Positions 18,630 to 28,236 of a stretch of 64,000 nucleotides of DNA are shown here, piece after piece. The notes beneath the pieces are model-generated. The model was not told where the DNA came from and did no database searches. It was given only the letters and a program-made list of their open reading frames with translations. The position numbers and the translations under genes are program-made. This stretch comes from Sphingomonas sp. (GTDB taxonomy: Bacteria > Pseudomonadota > Alphaproteobacteria > Sphingomonadales > Sphingomonadaceae), in the NCBI RefSeq assembly GCF_024508665.1, contig NZ_JANINP010000004.1, forward strand, positions 248,001-312,000, written 5' to 3'. Position 1 is the first letter of the stretch; every line of letters begins with the position of its first letter.

Positions 18630-19724
18630 ATGAGCGAGAATGAGCCCTACACTTACGCCCAGGCGGGCGTGTCCATCGAGGCCGGAAACGCACTGGTACG
18701 CGCCATCGGGCCGCTCGCCAAGGCGACGCGCCGGCCCGGCGCCGACGCTGATCTCGGCGGCTTCGGCGGGTTCTTCGATCTCAAGGCGGCGGGATTCAAC
18801 GACCCGTTGCTCGTCGCGGCGAATGACGGCGTCGGCACCAAGCTGAAGCTCGCGATCGACAGCGGGCGACACGACGGCGTCGGTATCGACCTAGTCGCGA
18901 TGTGCGCCAACGACCTGATCGTGCAGGGCGCCGAGCCGTTGTTCTTCTTGGATTATTACGCGACCGGCAAGCTCGACAATGCGATCGCCGAGCGCGTTGT
19001 GGCGGGTATTGCCGAGGGCTGCCGCATCGCCGGCTGTGCATTGATCGGTGGCGAAACCGCCGAGATGCCCGGCATGTATGCCGACGGCGATTACGATCTC
19101 GCCGGCTTCTGCGTCGGCGCGGTCGAGCGCGACCGGGTGCTGACTGGCAAGGATATCGCGGCTGGGGACTTAATTCTGGGCCTCGCCTCCTCAGGGGTTC
19201 ATTCCAACGGCTATTCGCTGGTCAGGCGATTGGCGGCGGACAAGGGCTGGAAGCTCGATCGCCCCGCCCTGTTCGATGCCGATACGCTGCTGATCGACGC
19301 GCTGATGGCGCCGACGCGCATCTATGTAAAGAGCTTGCTACCGCTGATCGCGGAAGGCCGGATCAAGGGGTTGGCGCACATCACCGGCGGCGGGTTGCTC
19401 GAGAATATTCCGCGCGTGTTGCCGGATGGCGCGCATGCGCGGATCGACGCTGACGCATGGGAGCAGCCACGGCTGATGGCGTTCCTGCAGGCGCAGGGCG
19501 CGATCGAACCAGAAGAAATGGCGCGCACGTTCAATTGCGGGGTCGGGATGGCCGTCGTGGTCGCTGCGGCCGAGGCCGAGGCCGTGACGGCGGCGCTGAC
19601 TGTCGCGGGCGAGACGGTGCTGAGGATCGGTGCGATCGAAGCGGGCCAGCGCGGTTGTACGGTAGTCGGTTCGGCCGGCACCTGGAGCGCCCGCGCCGAT
19701 TGGACGGCTACGCATAATGCGTGA
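18630..19724 (+). CDS. purM: Phosphoribosylformylglycinamidine cyclo-ligase
   Basis: A 364-residue enzyme of purine synthesis that closes the imidazole ring to give aminoimidazole ribonucleotide using [15 protein letters not shown] at the start, [12 protein letters not shown] near residue 68, and [11 protein letters not shown] near 143 are diagnostic. The frame extends upstream to 18543, but ATG 18630 gives the standard N-terminus. purN follows after a 36 bp gap holding a palindromic repeat. Confidence 0.97.
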   Translation: MSENEPYTYAQAGVSIEAGNALVRAIGPLAKATRRPGADADLGGFGGFFDLKAAGFNDPLLVAANDGVGTKLKLAIDSGRHDGVGIDLVAMCANDLIVQGAEPLFFLDYYATGKLDNAIAERVVAGIAEGCRIAGCALIGGETAEMPGMYADGDYDLAGFCVGAVERDRVLTGKDIAAGDLILGLASSGVHSNGYSLVRRLAADKGWKLDRPALFDADTLLIDALMAPTRIYVKSLLPLIAEGRIKGLAHITGGGLLENIPRVLPDGAHARIDADAWEQPRLMAFLQAQGAIEPEEMARTFNCGVGMAVVVAAAEAEAVTAALTVAGETVLRIGAIEAGQRGCTVVGSAGTWSARADWTATHNA

Positions 19725-19734
19725 ACCTCATCTC

Positions 19735-19754
19735 CCTTCCCGCTTCCGGGAGGG
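19735..19754. repeat. CTCCCGCTTGCGGGAG-type palindrome, single copy
   Basis: A 20 bp hairpin between purM and purN with an 8 bp stem (one G-T pair) and a 4 nt loop. The 3' arm contains GGGAGGG at 19748-19754, which is also the only Shine-Dalgarno sequence for purN, six bases before its TTG start. The core resembles longer inverted pairs at 22829-22915 and 30057-30197. Confidence 0.65.
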
Positions 19755-19760
19755 TAATAA

Positions 19761-20315
19761 TTGAAAAAAGTCGGCATCCTGATTTCCGGCCGCGGGTCGA
19801 ACATGCAGGCGATCGTCGAGCAGGCCGGCGACGCTTATGAAGTCGCGGTCGTCGCGTCGGACAAGCCCGACGCACCCGGTCTCGCCTGGGCGCGCGAGCA
19901 CGGCATTGCGACCTTCGCGCTTTCGCCTAAAGGCATCGGTAAACTCGCCTATGAAGCGGCGATTTCCGCTGCGCTCCGCGAAGCCGGCGTCGAGATCGTG
20001 GCTTTGGCCGGCTATATGCGGTTGCTGTCGGATGAGTTCGTCGCCGAATGGCGTGGGCGCATCATCAATATTCATCCGTCGCTACTGCCCAAATATAAGG
20101 GCCTCGACACGCACGCGCGCGCCATCGCGGCAGGCGACGAGGAAGCGGGATGCTCGGTGCATATCGTGACCGAGGAACTCGACGCCGGCGAAGTGCTGGG
20201 ACAAGCACGGGTGCCGATTCTGCCGGATGACGACGCCGACACGCTGGCTGAGCGGGTCCTGGCGGAAGAGCATCGCCTTTACCCGCGGGTTCTGGCAGAT
20301 TTCGCGGCGCGATGA
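19761..20315 (+). CDS. purN: Phosphoribosylglycinamide formyltransferase
   Basis: A 184-residue folate enzyme that transfers a formyl group from 10-formyl-THF to GAR. I-S-G-R-G-S-N-M-Q-A-I near the N-terminus binds the phosphate. The catalytic set is present: Asn and His in I-N-I-H-P-S-L-L-P and Asp in D-A-G-E-V-L-G-Q. The start codon is TTG, and its ribosome site lies in the 3' arm of the hairpin at 19735-19754, so folding could limit translation. It overlaps the next gene by 4 nt. Confidence 0.96.
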   Translation: MKKVGILISGRGSNMQAIVEQAGDAYEVAVVASDKPDAPGLAWAREHGIATFALSPKGIGKLAYEAAISAALREAGVEIVALAGYMRLLSDEFVAEWRGRIINIHPSLLPKYKGLDTHARAIAAGDEEAGCSVHIVTEELDAGEVLGQARVPILPDDDADTLAERVLAEEHRLYPRVLADFAAR

Positions 20316-20689
20316 GTCCCGATCCCGACGCTGACCTGAAGCGGATCCGCGCGATCTGCATGACCTTTCCGGAAGCAGCCGAGAAGCTGTCACATGGATC
20401 GCCGGCCTTCTTCATCGAGAAGGGTAAGGTCTACGCCTATTTCTGGCATAACCATCATGGCGACGGCCACACTGCGGTCATCGTCAAGACCAGCGGGCGT
20501 GAGGAGCAGGCGATTCTGGTCGAGATGGACCCCGATTTCTATCACGTGCCGCCCTATCTTGGCCCGTCGGGCTGGATCGGGATGGAATTGAACGGCGACG
20601 CGACAGATTGGCAGCGCGTCGAGGACAGGATCGCGATGAGCTGGGAAATGGTGGCGCCGCGTCGCCTTCTGGAGGCCGGCGGACGATGA
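20312..20689 (+). CDS. MmcQ/YjbR family protein
   Basis: A 125-residue protein of the MmcQ/YjbR family, a double-wing fold often labelled DNA-binding. Typical stretches are F-P-E-A-A-E-K-L-S-H-G-S-P-A-F-F and G-P-S-G-W-I-G-M-E-L. No biochemical role is firmly known for the family. It overlaps purN by 4 nt upstream and the next gene by 4 nt downstream (ATGA). Confidence 0.85.
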   Translation: MSPDPDADLKRIRAICMTFPEAAEKLSHGSPAFFIEKGKVYAYFWHNHHGDGHTAVIVKTSGREEQAILVEMDPDFYHVPPYLGPSGWIGMELNGDATDWQRVEDRIAMSWEMVAPRRLLEAGGR

Positions 20690-21303
20690 CCGAATCCGCT
20701 CCCCCATCGCCGCCTTCCGAAACTCCCGCCGAACGCGCCGAAAAGGCGGCGATCCGGCGACGCTGGATATCGCTGGCCGAATGGGTCGGTATCGCCGCCT
20801 TGCTGATATCGGCCGCAGGCTTGTGGATGAGCCGGTCGGATCGCAAGGCCGATCAGGCCGAACGCGCGACCGAAAGCAAGGAGAAATCGCTCGTCGCCTT
20901 CACCGCGTCCCGCAGCGGCAGCCATGTGCTGACGCTCAACGACCCCGATCACCGCATTCAGGAGATCGATGTCACCTTCCCGCCAGCGTTAGGCGTCGAT
21001 ACGCAAACAGGGCTGACCAGCCCGCAGATCGACGCGAATTGGTTCGAGCGCGCCTTGCTCAAGGTCACCGACAAGGGCGCCGACAATCGCGAAGGCCGCC
21101 TCCCTGTGCTTATCACCGCGACCTGGTGGGACGGCGACACGAAGAAGACCGACCGGGCGATCTATCAGGTCCGGTGGAAAACAGCCGGGCGCCTGCTCGG
21201 CGGCCGCAAGCTCGAGCTCGAAGGCGCCAGCCTGGCCGAGCGTGGCGGAAGCCCGGCGCGGCTCGATGCCCTATGGGCGAAGGAAAAACCGGCGGAACAA
21301 TAG
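20686..21303 (+). CDS. Single-span membrane protein of unknown function
   Basis: A 205-residue protein that I do not recognise. A short proline-rich cytosolic start and a basic patch (A-I-R-R-R-W) precede one membrane segment near residues 25-47. The rest is predicted outside the cytoplasm and polar. ATG 20686 overlaps the stop of the MmcQ gene (ATGA), which supports this start over the longer frame from 20608. It is last in the purM-purN run. Confidence 0.65.
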   Translation: MTESAPPSPPSETPAERAEKAAIRRRWISLAEWVGIAALLISAAGLWMSRSDRKADQAERATESKEKSLVAFTASRSGSHVLTLNDPDHRIQEIDVTFPPALGVDTQTGLTSPQIDANWFERALLKVTDKGADNREGRLPVLITATWWDGDTKKTDRAIYQVRWKTAGRLLGGRKLELEGASLAERGGSPARLDALWAKEKPAEQ

Positions 21304-21334
21304 GCGCCGCCCGTCCGCGCCCGGCGTCACCCGA

Positions 21335-21868
21335 TCAAAGCTGTAGCGCGTAAATCACGTCGTCGCACAATGTAGCGCCGACCTGATATTGCCGTTCGCC
21401 GACCTTGGCGAAGCCCTGCTTCTGGTAAAATGCGCGGGCACGATCGTTGCCGGCATAGACCCCGAGCAACATGCGCTTGCAGCCCAGTCCTCGCGCATCG
21501 AGCAGCGCCTGCGCCATCAACGCCGGACCCAGTCCGGTACCATGCGCGCGCGACAGCGTGTAAATGCGGCGGAGTTCGATGTCGTCGGCGCCGGTTTCGA
21601 CCGCAGGCAGATCGGGCGTGGTCAGCACCGAATAGCCGATCGGCGCTGCGCCGTTGGCGATCTCGGCGACGACGACGCGGCTAGCCGCCGCCTCGGCCCA
21701 ATCCCGAAACGCGTCCGGGTGATTGGCCTTCGCGCAATGCGCAACGATGTCGGCACCCTGAAGGATGCCGGCGAAGGTCTCCAGGAAACAGGCGGAGGCG
21801 ACCAGCGAAAGCGCCGCGGCATCGGCCGCGGTCGCTCGCTTCAGTCGCCAATCGGCGTCAGCCGACAA
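21335..21868 (-). CDS. GNAT family N-acetyltransferase
   Basis: A 177-residue acetyltransferase. The acetyl-CoA motif A is [18 protein letters not shown], and the C-terminal pattern [14 protein letters not shown] is typical. The substrate is unknown. The frame runs from 21991, but the first 40 residues are arginine-serine rich antisense to ndk. TTG 21868, overlapping the ndk stop by 11 nt, is the most likely start. Confidence 0.8.
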   Translation of the reverse strand: MSADADWRLKRATAADAAALSLVASACFLETFAGILQGADIVAHCAKANHPDAFRDWAEAAASRVVVAEIANGAAPIGYSVLTTPDLPAVETGADDIELRRIYTLSRAHGTGLGPALMAQALLDARGLGCKRMLLGVYAGNDRARAFYQKQGFAKVGERQYQVGATLCDDVIYALQL

Positions 21869-22280
21869 TTTCTTCGGGCGTAAAGAAGAACGCGATCTCG
21901 ATCGCGGCATTCTCGTCCGAATCCGATCCGTGGACGGTATTCGCCTCGATCGATTCGGCCAGTTCCTTGCGGATCGTGCCCGGCGCGGCATTCTCGGGGT
22001 TGGTGGCGCCCATGATGTCGCGGTTGCGCTGAACGGCGTTCTCGCCTTCGAGCACCTGGACGACCACCGGGCCCGAGATCATGAAGTCGACCAGATCGCC
22101 GAAGAACGGACGCTCCTTGTGCACCGCATAGAAGCCTTCGGCCTGCTCGCGGGTCATGTGGATGCGCTTCGACGCGACGACGCGGAGACCCGCCTCCTCC
22201 AGCATCTTGGTGACCGCGCCGGTGATGTTGCGGCGGGTGGCATCGGGCTTGATGATCGAAAACGTGCGGTTGGCGGCCAT
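21858..22280 (-). CDS. ndk: Nucleoside diphosphate kinase
   Basis: A 140-residue housekeeping kinase that balances NTP pools by a phosphohistidine intermediate. The active-site histidine is His117 in [18 protein letters not shown] at the start and F-F-G-D-L-V-D-F-M in the middle are family signatures. The length is standard. It follows pepA and holC on the same strand. Confidence 0.98.
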   Translation of the reverse strand: MAANRTFSIIKPDATRRNITGAVTKMLEEAGLRVVASKRIHMTREQAEGFYAVHKERPFFGDLVDFMISGPVVVQVLEGENAVQRNRDIMGATNPENAAPGTIRKELAESIEANTVHGSDSDENAAIEIAFFFTPEEIVG

Positions 22281-22325
22281 GGCGGTCGCTCGCTCCTCTA
22301 TTGCTGGGGCTGTGGAAAACTGGCG

Positions 22326-22343
22326 GCTCCCTAGGCGGGGAGC
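22326..22343 (-). terminator. Weak hairpin between holC and ndk
   Basis: GCTCCC and GGGAGC form a 6 bp stem around a 6 nt loop in the 102 bp between holC and ndk. On the minus strand a TTTT run follows only after several bases, so it is a poor terminator and may be a processing or pausing site. Confidence 0.3.
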
Positions 22344-22382
22344 GTGCCGGATGCAACCCGCGCGTTCGGTTCGAAGTCGAGT

Positions 22383-22823
22383 TCAGGCGGCCTTCGACCA
22401 GCGCCCGTTATCGTCCTGCTTCCAGTAATTGCGCTCGACGCCGTCGCGCGCCGCAAGCGATTTCCACGCCTCACGCGCTTCGACGATGCGATCGCCGTCG
22501 AAGAAATGGAACGCTCGGTCGAAATCGAGCGCTTCATCGCGCCATCGCCCATCGATCAGCGCGATATTGCGCGCCGCGTTGGTGGCAACAGGCGTATCGG
22601 CGATCAGCACCGGCTGAACCGCGTCGTCCTCGCCGCCGGCCTGGCCGTGCGGTAGGAAGCTGTCGGCGGCGAACGTCCAGAGCAGGCGGTCGATCGCCGT
22701 TCGCTGGGCCGCGTCGTCGCTGACCACCAGCAACCGTCCCCCGCCCGCCACGACGCGCTGGGCGATGCTGGGCAAGGCACGGTCGAGCGGGGTGACGGTG
22801 AGGTGGTAGAAATCGACTTGCAA
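22383..22823 (-). CDS. holC: DNA polymerase III subunit chi
   Basis: A 146-residue clamp-loader subunit that links polymerase III to SSB. V-D-F-Y-H-L-T at the N-terminus and R-N-Y-W-K-Q-D near the C-terminus are typical of alphaproteobacterial HolC. The frame opens at 22880, but the good start is TTG 22823, six bases after GGAGGGGAG. That ribosome site belongs to the palindromic repeat just upstream. It lies downstream of pepA as in many proteobacteria. Confidence 0.9.
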   Translation of the reverse strand: MQVDFYHLTVTPLDRALPSIAQRVVAGGGRLLVVSDDAAQRTAIDRLLWTFAADSFLPHGQAGGEDDAVQPVLIADTPVATNAARNIALIDGRWRDEALDFDRAFHFFDGDRIVEAREAWKSLAARDGVERNYWKQDDNGRWSKAA

Positions 22824-22828
22824 GAAAA

Positions 22829-22915
22829 GCTCCCCTCCAGCTTGCGGGAGGTTTGGGGAGGGTCTGTTGACCTTCCCCACACCCCCTCCCCTAATCCCTC
22901 CCGCAAGCGGAAGGG
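22829..22915. repeat. Inverted pair of palindromic repeat elements
   Basis: Two copies of a GC-rich element face each other between pepA and holC. The cores are AGCTTGCGGGAGG (22839-22851) and CCCTCCCGCAAGCGGAAGGG (22896-22915). Between them GGGGAGGGTC (22855-22864) and GACCTTCCCC (22869-22878) form a 10 bp stem with one wobble pair and a 4 nt loop. The arrangement matches a BIME (paired REP sequences). The left arm supplies the holC ribosome site. Confidence 0.65.
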
Positions 22916-22924
22916 TAATCCGGG

Positions 22925-24382
22925 TCAGCCTTCGTAATTGTCCGCAACGAAGCGGTCGAGCAGGCGCACGCCAAAGCCGGTCGCGCCCTTGTCATAGGTG
23001 TTCCCCGCCTTGTCGGCCCAGACCATGCCGGCAATGTCGAGATGCGCCCATTTGACGGCGGGTTCGACGAAGCGGCCGATGAACTGCGCCGCGGTGATCG
23101 ATCCGGCGCCGCGCGGACCGACATTCTTCATGTCCGCGATCGGCGAATCGATCAGCTTGTTGTACGCATCGCTCATCGGGAAACGCCACAACAGGTCGCC
23201 CGACGCGCGGCCCGCGGCCAGCAACTGGTCGGCAAGCGTATCGTCATTGGCGAAGACGCCGGCATGCTCGTTGCCCAGGCTGATAATCATCGCCCCCGTC
23301 AGGGTGGCGAGATCGACGATCGCCTTGGGATGATGCGTGCGCTGCACCCAGGTAACGCAGTCGCACAGCACCAGCCGCCCTTCGGCGTCGGTATTGAGCA
23401 CTTCGATCGTCTGCCCCGACATAGAGGTCAGGACGTCGCCGGGCCGGATCGCGTTGCCGTCGGGCATGTTCTCGACCAGGCCGCAGACGCCGATAACGTT
23501 CGCCTTGGCCTTGCGCGACGCCAGCGCCTTCATCGCGCCGACGACCGCGCCGGCGCCGCCCATGTCCCACTTCATGTCTTCCATGCCGGGCCCCGGCTTC
23601 AGCGAAATGCCGCCGGTGTCGAAGGTCACGCCCTTGCCGACGAGAGCGAGGTCGGGATCGCCCGGTCCTTTACCACTCCATTTGAGCGCCAGAAGTCGCC
23701 CTTCCTTGGCCGAGCCCTGGGCCACGCCGAGCAGCGCGCCCATGCCGAGTTCGCTCATCTCGTCCGGCCCGAGCACGGTGACTTCCAGGCCGAGACCTTC
23801 CACGCTCGCCAGCACGCGCTCGACGAAAGTCTCCGGGTAGACCACGTTGGGCGGCTCGGCGACCAAAGTACGGGTAAGGTCGAGGCCGCCGGTCACCGCG
23901 AAATTGTGCTGCCAGGCTGCTTCGGCGCCATCGGGAGCGCCGACGATCGTGGCCTCGGCAAAGGTCGGCTTCTGCTTTTCGGGCAACTTGGTGCGATAGG
24001 TATCGATCCGCCAGGCGCGCTGGGCCAGCGCGCCGGCAAACCGCCCGACCGCGGGTGCACTGGGCGCGACCGCGCCGAGATCGACCGCCGCGCTGATCGC
24101 ATTGGTCAGCAACCGTGCTGTGACGGCGCCTCCCGCGCGTTCCCAATCCATCTCGCTGCCGTCGCCCACGCCGAGCAACAGGATGCGGTTCACCGCGCCA
24201 TCGGCACTAACAAACGCTTCGGCAATCGAGCCCGCTTCGCCCTCGAACCGCGCGGCCGCCGCGGCCGCCGCGAGCACTTCCTGACCGCTACGGCCGCCAA
24301 TCGCCGTGTCGAGCCCGTTCTTTTGCACCGGGATAACCAGTGCATCGGCGACAGGCAGCGTGGCGGCGAACTCGATCTTCAT
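22925..24382 (-). CDS. pepA: Leucyl aminopeptidase (M17)
   Basis: A 485-residue hexameric di-metal aminopeptidase. V-G-K-G-V-T-F-D-T-G-G-I-S-L-K-P and N-T-D-A-E-G-R-L are the M17 metal and active-site signatures. In some bacteria PepA also binds DNA. ATG 24382 is the standard start, five codons inside the open frame. It is divergent from lptD across 165 bp. Confidence 0.96.
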   Translation of the reverse strand: MKIEFAATLPVADALVIPVQKNGLDTAIGGRSGQEVLAAAAAAARFEGEAGSIAEAFVSADGAVNRILLLGVGDGSEMDWERAGGAVTARLLTNAISAAVDLGAVAPSAPAVGRFAGALAQRAWRIDTYRTKLPEKQKPTFAEATIVGAPDGAEAAWQHNFAVTGGLDLTRTLVAEPPNVVYPETFVERVLASVEGLGLEVTVLGPDEMSELGMGALLGVAQGSAKEGRLLALKWSGKGPGDPDLALVGKGVTFDTGGISLKPGPGMEDMKWDMGGAGAVVGAMKALASRKAKANVIGVCGLVENMPDGNAIRPGDVLTSMSGQTIEVLNTDAEGRLVLCDCVTWVQRTHHPKAIVDLATLTGAMIISLGNEHAGVFANDDTLADQLLAAGRASGDLLWRFPMSDAYNKLIDSPIADMKNVGPRGAGSITAAQFIGRFVEPAVKWAHLDIAGMVWADKAGNTYDKGATGFGVRLLDRFVADNYEG

Positions 24383-24547
24383 GGAATGCAACCTCAATCA
24401 AAAACACGAAATGCGTGCTGGACGCGCCTCTCTAGGCCGCTATTGCGCTGGCTGCAAAGGCCGGCCCCGGCAATTGCGGATCGGCGGCATGGATGCGATA
24501 CCGGCGGCCCGGCATGTCAGGGACCGTCGCCGGAAAAAGGGTGTTTG

Positions 24548-26794
24548 GTGATCGTCACGCGTTCCGCATTTCTGGCCGGCTCGGCGATTCTTCTCGCGCT
24601 TGCGGCCGCGACACCGGCGTGCGCGCAGGACCTTCAGGACCGGCCGGTCGAGCTGCCGCCGCCGTCTGAAACGCCGGCATCGGCCGACCCCGACCAGGTG
24701 CAATTCTCCGCCACCACGCTGCAATACGACACCGACACGGAGGTAGTGACGGCGACCGGCGACGTGCGGATGTATCGTCAGGGCGACAAGTTGCGCGCCG
24801 ACAAGGTCGTATGGAACCGCAAGACCGGCAAGGTCACGGCGATCGGTAACATCGCGGTGACCAATCCTCAGGGTGATACGGCCTATGGCGATCAGATCGA
24901 CCTGACCGATTCGCTCAAGGACGGCGTCGTCGACAATATGCTCGTCGTGCTGGAACAAGGCGGGCGGTTGGCGGCGGTCAAGGGCGAGCGCAGCGAGAGT
25001 GGCGTCGTCACCTTGCGCCAGGCCGCCTATACGCCGTGTTCGGTGACCGATTCCGAAGGGTGCCCCAAGGAGCCCTCGTGGAAGGTCACGGCGGTCAAGG
25101 TCGTCTATCGCCCCGATCGCGAGCGGATCTATTTCACCGGCGCGCGCTTCAACCTGTTCGGCTTCGCCACCGTTCCGCTGCCCAAATTGTCGACCCCGGT
25201 CGGCAATGGCGCGCAAAGCGGCCTGCTCAGCCCGGATATTCGCTATAGCCGTACCAACGGGTTCGAAGTCGGCGTCCCTTATTATTTCCGGCTCGCGGAC
25301 AATAAGGGCCTGACGATTACCCCGCGTCTGTTCACCAGCGTCGCGCCGATGATTCAGGCGCAATACGAGCAATTGTCGACCAAGGGCGCGTTCAGGATCA
25401 CGGGCTACGGCACGGTATCTCCGCGAAGCGATCTGCTCGCGACACCCACGCCGGCGACGACGGAGAATGCGTTCCGCGGTTATCTGGATGGTGTCGCGCG
25501 GTATCAGCTCGATCCGAATTGGTCGGTTTCGGGCTCGCTCCGGATCACCACCGACCGTACTTTCCTGCGCCGCTACGAAATTTCCAACGACGACCGCCTT
25601 CGCTCGACCTTCAGCATCGAGCGGATCGACGCCAACAGCTATTTCGCGATCAACGGCTGGCTGGTGCAGACGTTGCGGCTCGGCGATCGCCAGGGGCTGC
25701 AGCCGATCGCCCTGCCCGAATTCGACTATCGTCGGCGGATCGATGGCATTCTCGGCGGCCGCCTCAACCTCCAGGCGAACACGCTCAGCATCGCGCGCAC
25801 CGCCGGGCAGGACACGCAGCGTGCCTTTGTCAGCGCGCAATGGGATTTGCGCCGGATAACGCCGTGGGGTCAGGAAGTGACGCTGACCGCCTTCGCCCGC
25901 GGCGATCTCTACAATGCCAGCGACACCGCCGCGACCACCGTCATCAGCTATCGGGGTCAGAACGGCTTCCAGGCACGCGCCATCGCGGCGCTGGCGCTTG
26001 ACGTCAAATGGCCGCTGGTCGGCGAATTCCTGGGTGGCACGCAGCGACTGACTCCGCGGTTTCAGGTCGTTGCCTCGCCCGCGACGCCTAACCTCAAGGT
26101 TCCCAACGAGGATGCGCGTGCGGTCGACCTCGAGGATTCGAACCTGTTCGCCCTCAACCGCTTCCCCGGTTACGACCGGTGGGAGGACTCGACGCGGTTC
26201 ACGTACGGCCTGGATTATTCGCTCGACCTGCCGGGTATCTCGATCAACGCGACGATCGGACAGAGCTATCGCTTGTCGAGCAAGCCGACCATCTTCCCTG
26301 ACGGTACCGGCCTGACCGATCGCTGGTCCGACATTGTCGGCCGCACCGAGGTGCGGTTCCGCGATTTCGTCTCGTTCGTTCACCGCTATCGGCTCGACAA
26401 GGATAATCTCGCGATCCGTCGTAACGAGGTCGACGCGACTGTCGGGACCAAGCGCACCTATTTGCTGGTCGGTTATCTTCGCCTCAACCGCAATATCGCC
26501 CCGACGCTGGAGGACCTGCGCGATCGCGAAGAATTGCGGGTCGGCGGGCGGGTCGGCTTCGCGCGCTTCTGGTCGATCTTCGGATCGACGACCATCGACC
26601 TCACCGACAAGAACGAGGACCCGCAGTCGCTGGCGGACGGGTTTGTGCCGATCCGGCACCGACTCGGCGTACAATATGAAGACGACTGCCTGCGGCTCGG
26701 CTTGACCTGGAAACGCGACTATCAGGATACCGGCGACGCCCGCGCCGGCAACAGCTTCCTCTTGACGCTGGCGTTCAAGAATTTGGGTCGCTAA
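24548..26794 (+). CDS. lptD: LPS-assembly outer membrane protein LptD
   Basis: A 748-residue beta-barrel that inserts lipopolysaccharide into the outer leaflet. It has a signal peptide ending A-C-A-Q, a periplasmic LptA-like domain (F-S-A-T-T-L-Q-Y-D-T-D-T, then repeated G-D/N turns) and a long C-terminal barrel rich in alternating patterns. GTG 24548 with AAAAAGG at 24533-24539 is my start. The same frame stays open back to 23042 through the antisense of pepA, which is an artefact. It heads the lptD-surA-pdxA-rsmA operon. Confidence 0.95.
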   Translation: MIVTRSAFLAGSAILLALAAATPACAQDLQDRPVELPPPSETPASADPDQVQFSATTLQYDTDTEVVTATGDVRMYRQGDKLRADKVVWNRKTGKVTAIGNIAVTNPQGDTAYGDQIDLTDSLKDGVVDNMLVVLEQGGRLAAVKGERSESGVVTLRQAAYTPCSVTDSEGCPKEPSWKVTAVKVVYRPDRERIYFTGARFNLFGFATVPLPKLSTPVGNGAQSGLLSPDIRYSRTNGFEVGVPYYFRLADNKGLTITPRLFTSVAPMIQAQYEQLSTKGAFRITGYGTVSPRSDLLATPTPATTENAFRGYLDGVARYQLDPNWSVSGSLRITTDRTFLRRYEISNDDRLRSTFSIERIDANSYFAINGWLVQTLRLGDRQGLQPIALPEFDYRRRIDGILGGRLNLQANTLSIARTAGQDTQRAFVSAQWDLRRITPWGQEVTLTAFARGDLYNASDTAATTVISYRGQNGFQARAIAALALDVKWPLVGEFLGGTQRLTPRFQVVASPATPNLKVPNEDARAVDLEDSNLFALNRFPGYDRWEDSTRFTYGLDYSLDLPGISINATIGQSYRLSSKPTIFPDGTGLTDRWSDIVGRTEVRFRDFVSFVHRYRLDKDNLAIRRNEVDATVGTKRTYLLVGYLRLNRNIAPTLEDLRDREELRVGGRVGFARFWSIFGSTTIDLTDKNEDPQSLADGFVPIRHRLGVQYEDDCLRLGLTWKRDYQDTGDARAGNSFLLTLAFKNLGR

Positions 26795-26870
26795 GCATGG
26801 GTTCATGCGAAATCGGGCAGGCGTAGATAGTTTGTCGGGTGCGCCCGGTTGTTCATGGGGTTTCTTTCAG

Positions 26871-28223
26871 GTGAAAATTTTCTCGACTTCGGCGCGCATC
26901 GCGCTTGCGCTTGGGGCCGGCGCGATGATCGCGGCGAGCGGCGCCGCGATTGCCCAGACCGTACCCGATAACGGCGTGCCGCAGACCGGCCTGGATATTC
27001 CCGAGAACCTGCAGATCTTCGGCAAGCTCGATCCCAACGTCCGCAAGCCAACCGCGATCGTCAACGGCGTGGTGATTACCGGCACCGATGTCGACCAGCG
27101 GATGGCGTTGATCATCGCCGCCAATCAATATCAGCTCAACGATCAGGAGCGCGACCAGCTGCGGCTGATGGTGCTGCGCGGCCTGATCGACGAAGTGCTG
27201 CAGATCCAGGAAGCGAAGACCAGCGACATCACGATCACCTCGGCGGAGATCGACCAGGCGATGGGCCGCGTCGCCAAGAATTTCAACCAGCCGCCGGAAA
27301 AGTTCGGCGCCTTCCTGCGCTCGATCGGATCGTCGGAACGCTCGGTGCGCAAGCAGATCGAAGGCGAACTCGCCTGGCAGCGCTATCTTCGCCGCACGGT
27401 GGAGCCACGCGTCAACGTCAGCGAAGAGGAAGTGCAGTCGATCCTCGATCGCATGACCAAGGACAAGGGTACCGAGGAATATCACCTCTACGAAATCTAT
27501 AAGAGCGCGGGCACCAATCCGCAGGCCGTCGTCGCCGGCATGCAGGGCATGATGCAGGCGATGAAAGATGGGAAGCAGACCTTCCGGTACTTCGCCCAGA
27601 CTCAGTCGGAAACCACCACTGGTCCGAGCGGAGGCGACCTCGGTTGGGTAAGGGCCGCGATGCTGCCCAGCGAAATTGCGACCGCCGCGTCGCAGATGCA
27701 ACCGGGGCAGCTTGCCGGGCCGATCGAGCTGCCTGGTGGGTATGACATCCTTTATCTGGCGGAAAAGCGTCAGGTACTGGGGATCGATCCGCTCGCGGCC
27801 AAGCTCAGTCTGAAGCAGGTCAAGATCACCTTCCCGGCCGGGACGACGCAGGAGCAGGCCCAGAGCCGCGCCGCGGACTTCGCCAAGGCGACCCAGGCGA
27901 TCAACGGCTGCGGCGCCGCCAACCAGGCGGCGGCTGGCATGGGCGCCGAAGTGGTCGACAACGACTCGCTGACCGTCCGCGATTTGCCCCAAGCCCTGCA
28001 ACAGATGGTCTTGAATATGCAGATCGGCCAGGCGACGCCACCGTTCGGATCGCCGTCCGAAGGTGTCAGCGTGCTCGTATTGTGCGGACGCGACGACGCC
28101 AAGGCGCCGACGCTGCCGAACGCGGCCGATCTGCAATATCAGATGGAACAGGAACGCGTGAACAAGCGCGCGCAGAAGATCCTGCGCGACCTGAGGCGCG
28201 ACGCGATCGTCGAGTATCGTTGA
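26871..28223 (+). CDS. surA: SurA-like periplasmic peptidyl-prolyl isomerase
   Basis: A 450-residue periplasmic chaperone for outer-membrane proteins. A signal peptide ends A-I-A-Q. The SurA N-domain follows (I-V-N-G-V-V-I-T-G-T-D-V-D-Q-R) and one parvulin domain near residues 190-300. The C-terminal part resumes the chaperone fold. GTG 26871 gives the signal peptide, whereas the frame from 26805 adds a non-signal stretch. The order after lptD is the conserved one. Confidence 0.93.
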   Translation: MKIFSTSARIALALGAGAMIAASGAAIAQTVPDNGVPQTGLDIPENLQIFGKLDPNVRKPTAIVNGVVITGTDVDQRMALIIAANQYQLNDQERDQLRLMVLRGLIDEVLQIQEAKTSDITITSAEIDQAMGRVAKNFNQPPEKFGAFLRSIGSSERSVRKQIEGELAWQRYLRRTVEPRVNVSEEEVQSILDRMTKDKGTEEYHLYEIYKSAGTNPQAVVAGMQGMMQAMKDGKQTFRYFAQTQSETTTGPSGGDLGWVRAAMLPSEIATAASQMQPGQLAGPIELPGGYDILYLAEKRQVLGIDPLAAKLSLKQVKITFPAGTTQEQAQSRAADFAKATQAINGCGAANQAAAGMGAEVVDNDSLTVRDLPQALQQMVLNMQIGQATPPFGSPSEGVSVLVLCGRDDAKAPTLPNAADLQYQMEQERVNKRAQKILRDLRRDAIVEYR

Positions 28224-28236
28224 CGGAGGTCTGAAG

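Noticed and set aside
24440..26806. A 788-codon open frame opposite lptD
   Set aside because: Composition is that of an antisense shadow, with no domain or ribosome site.
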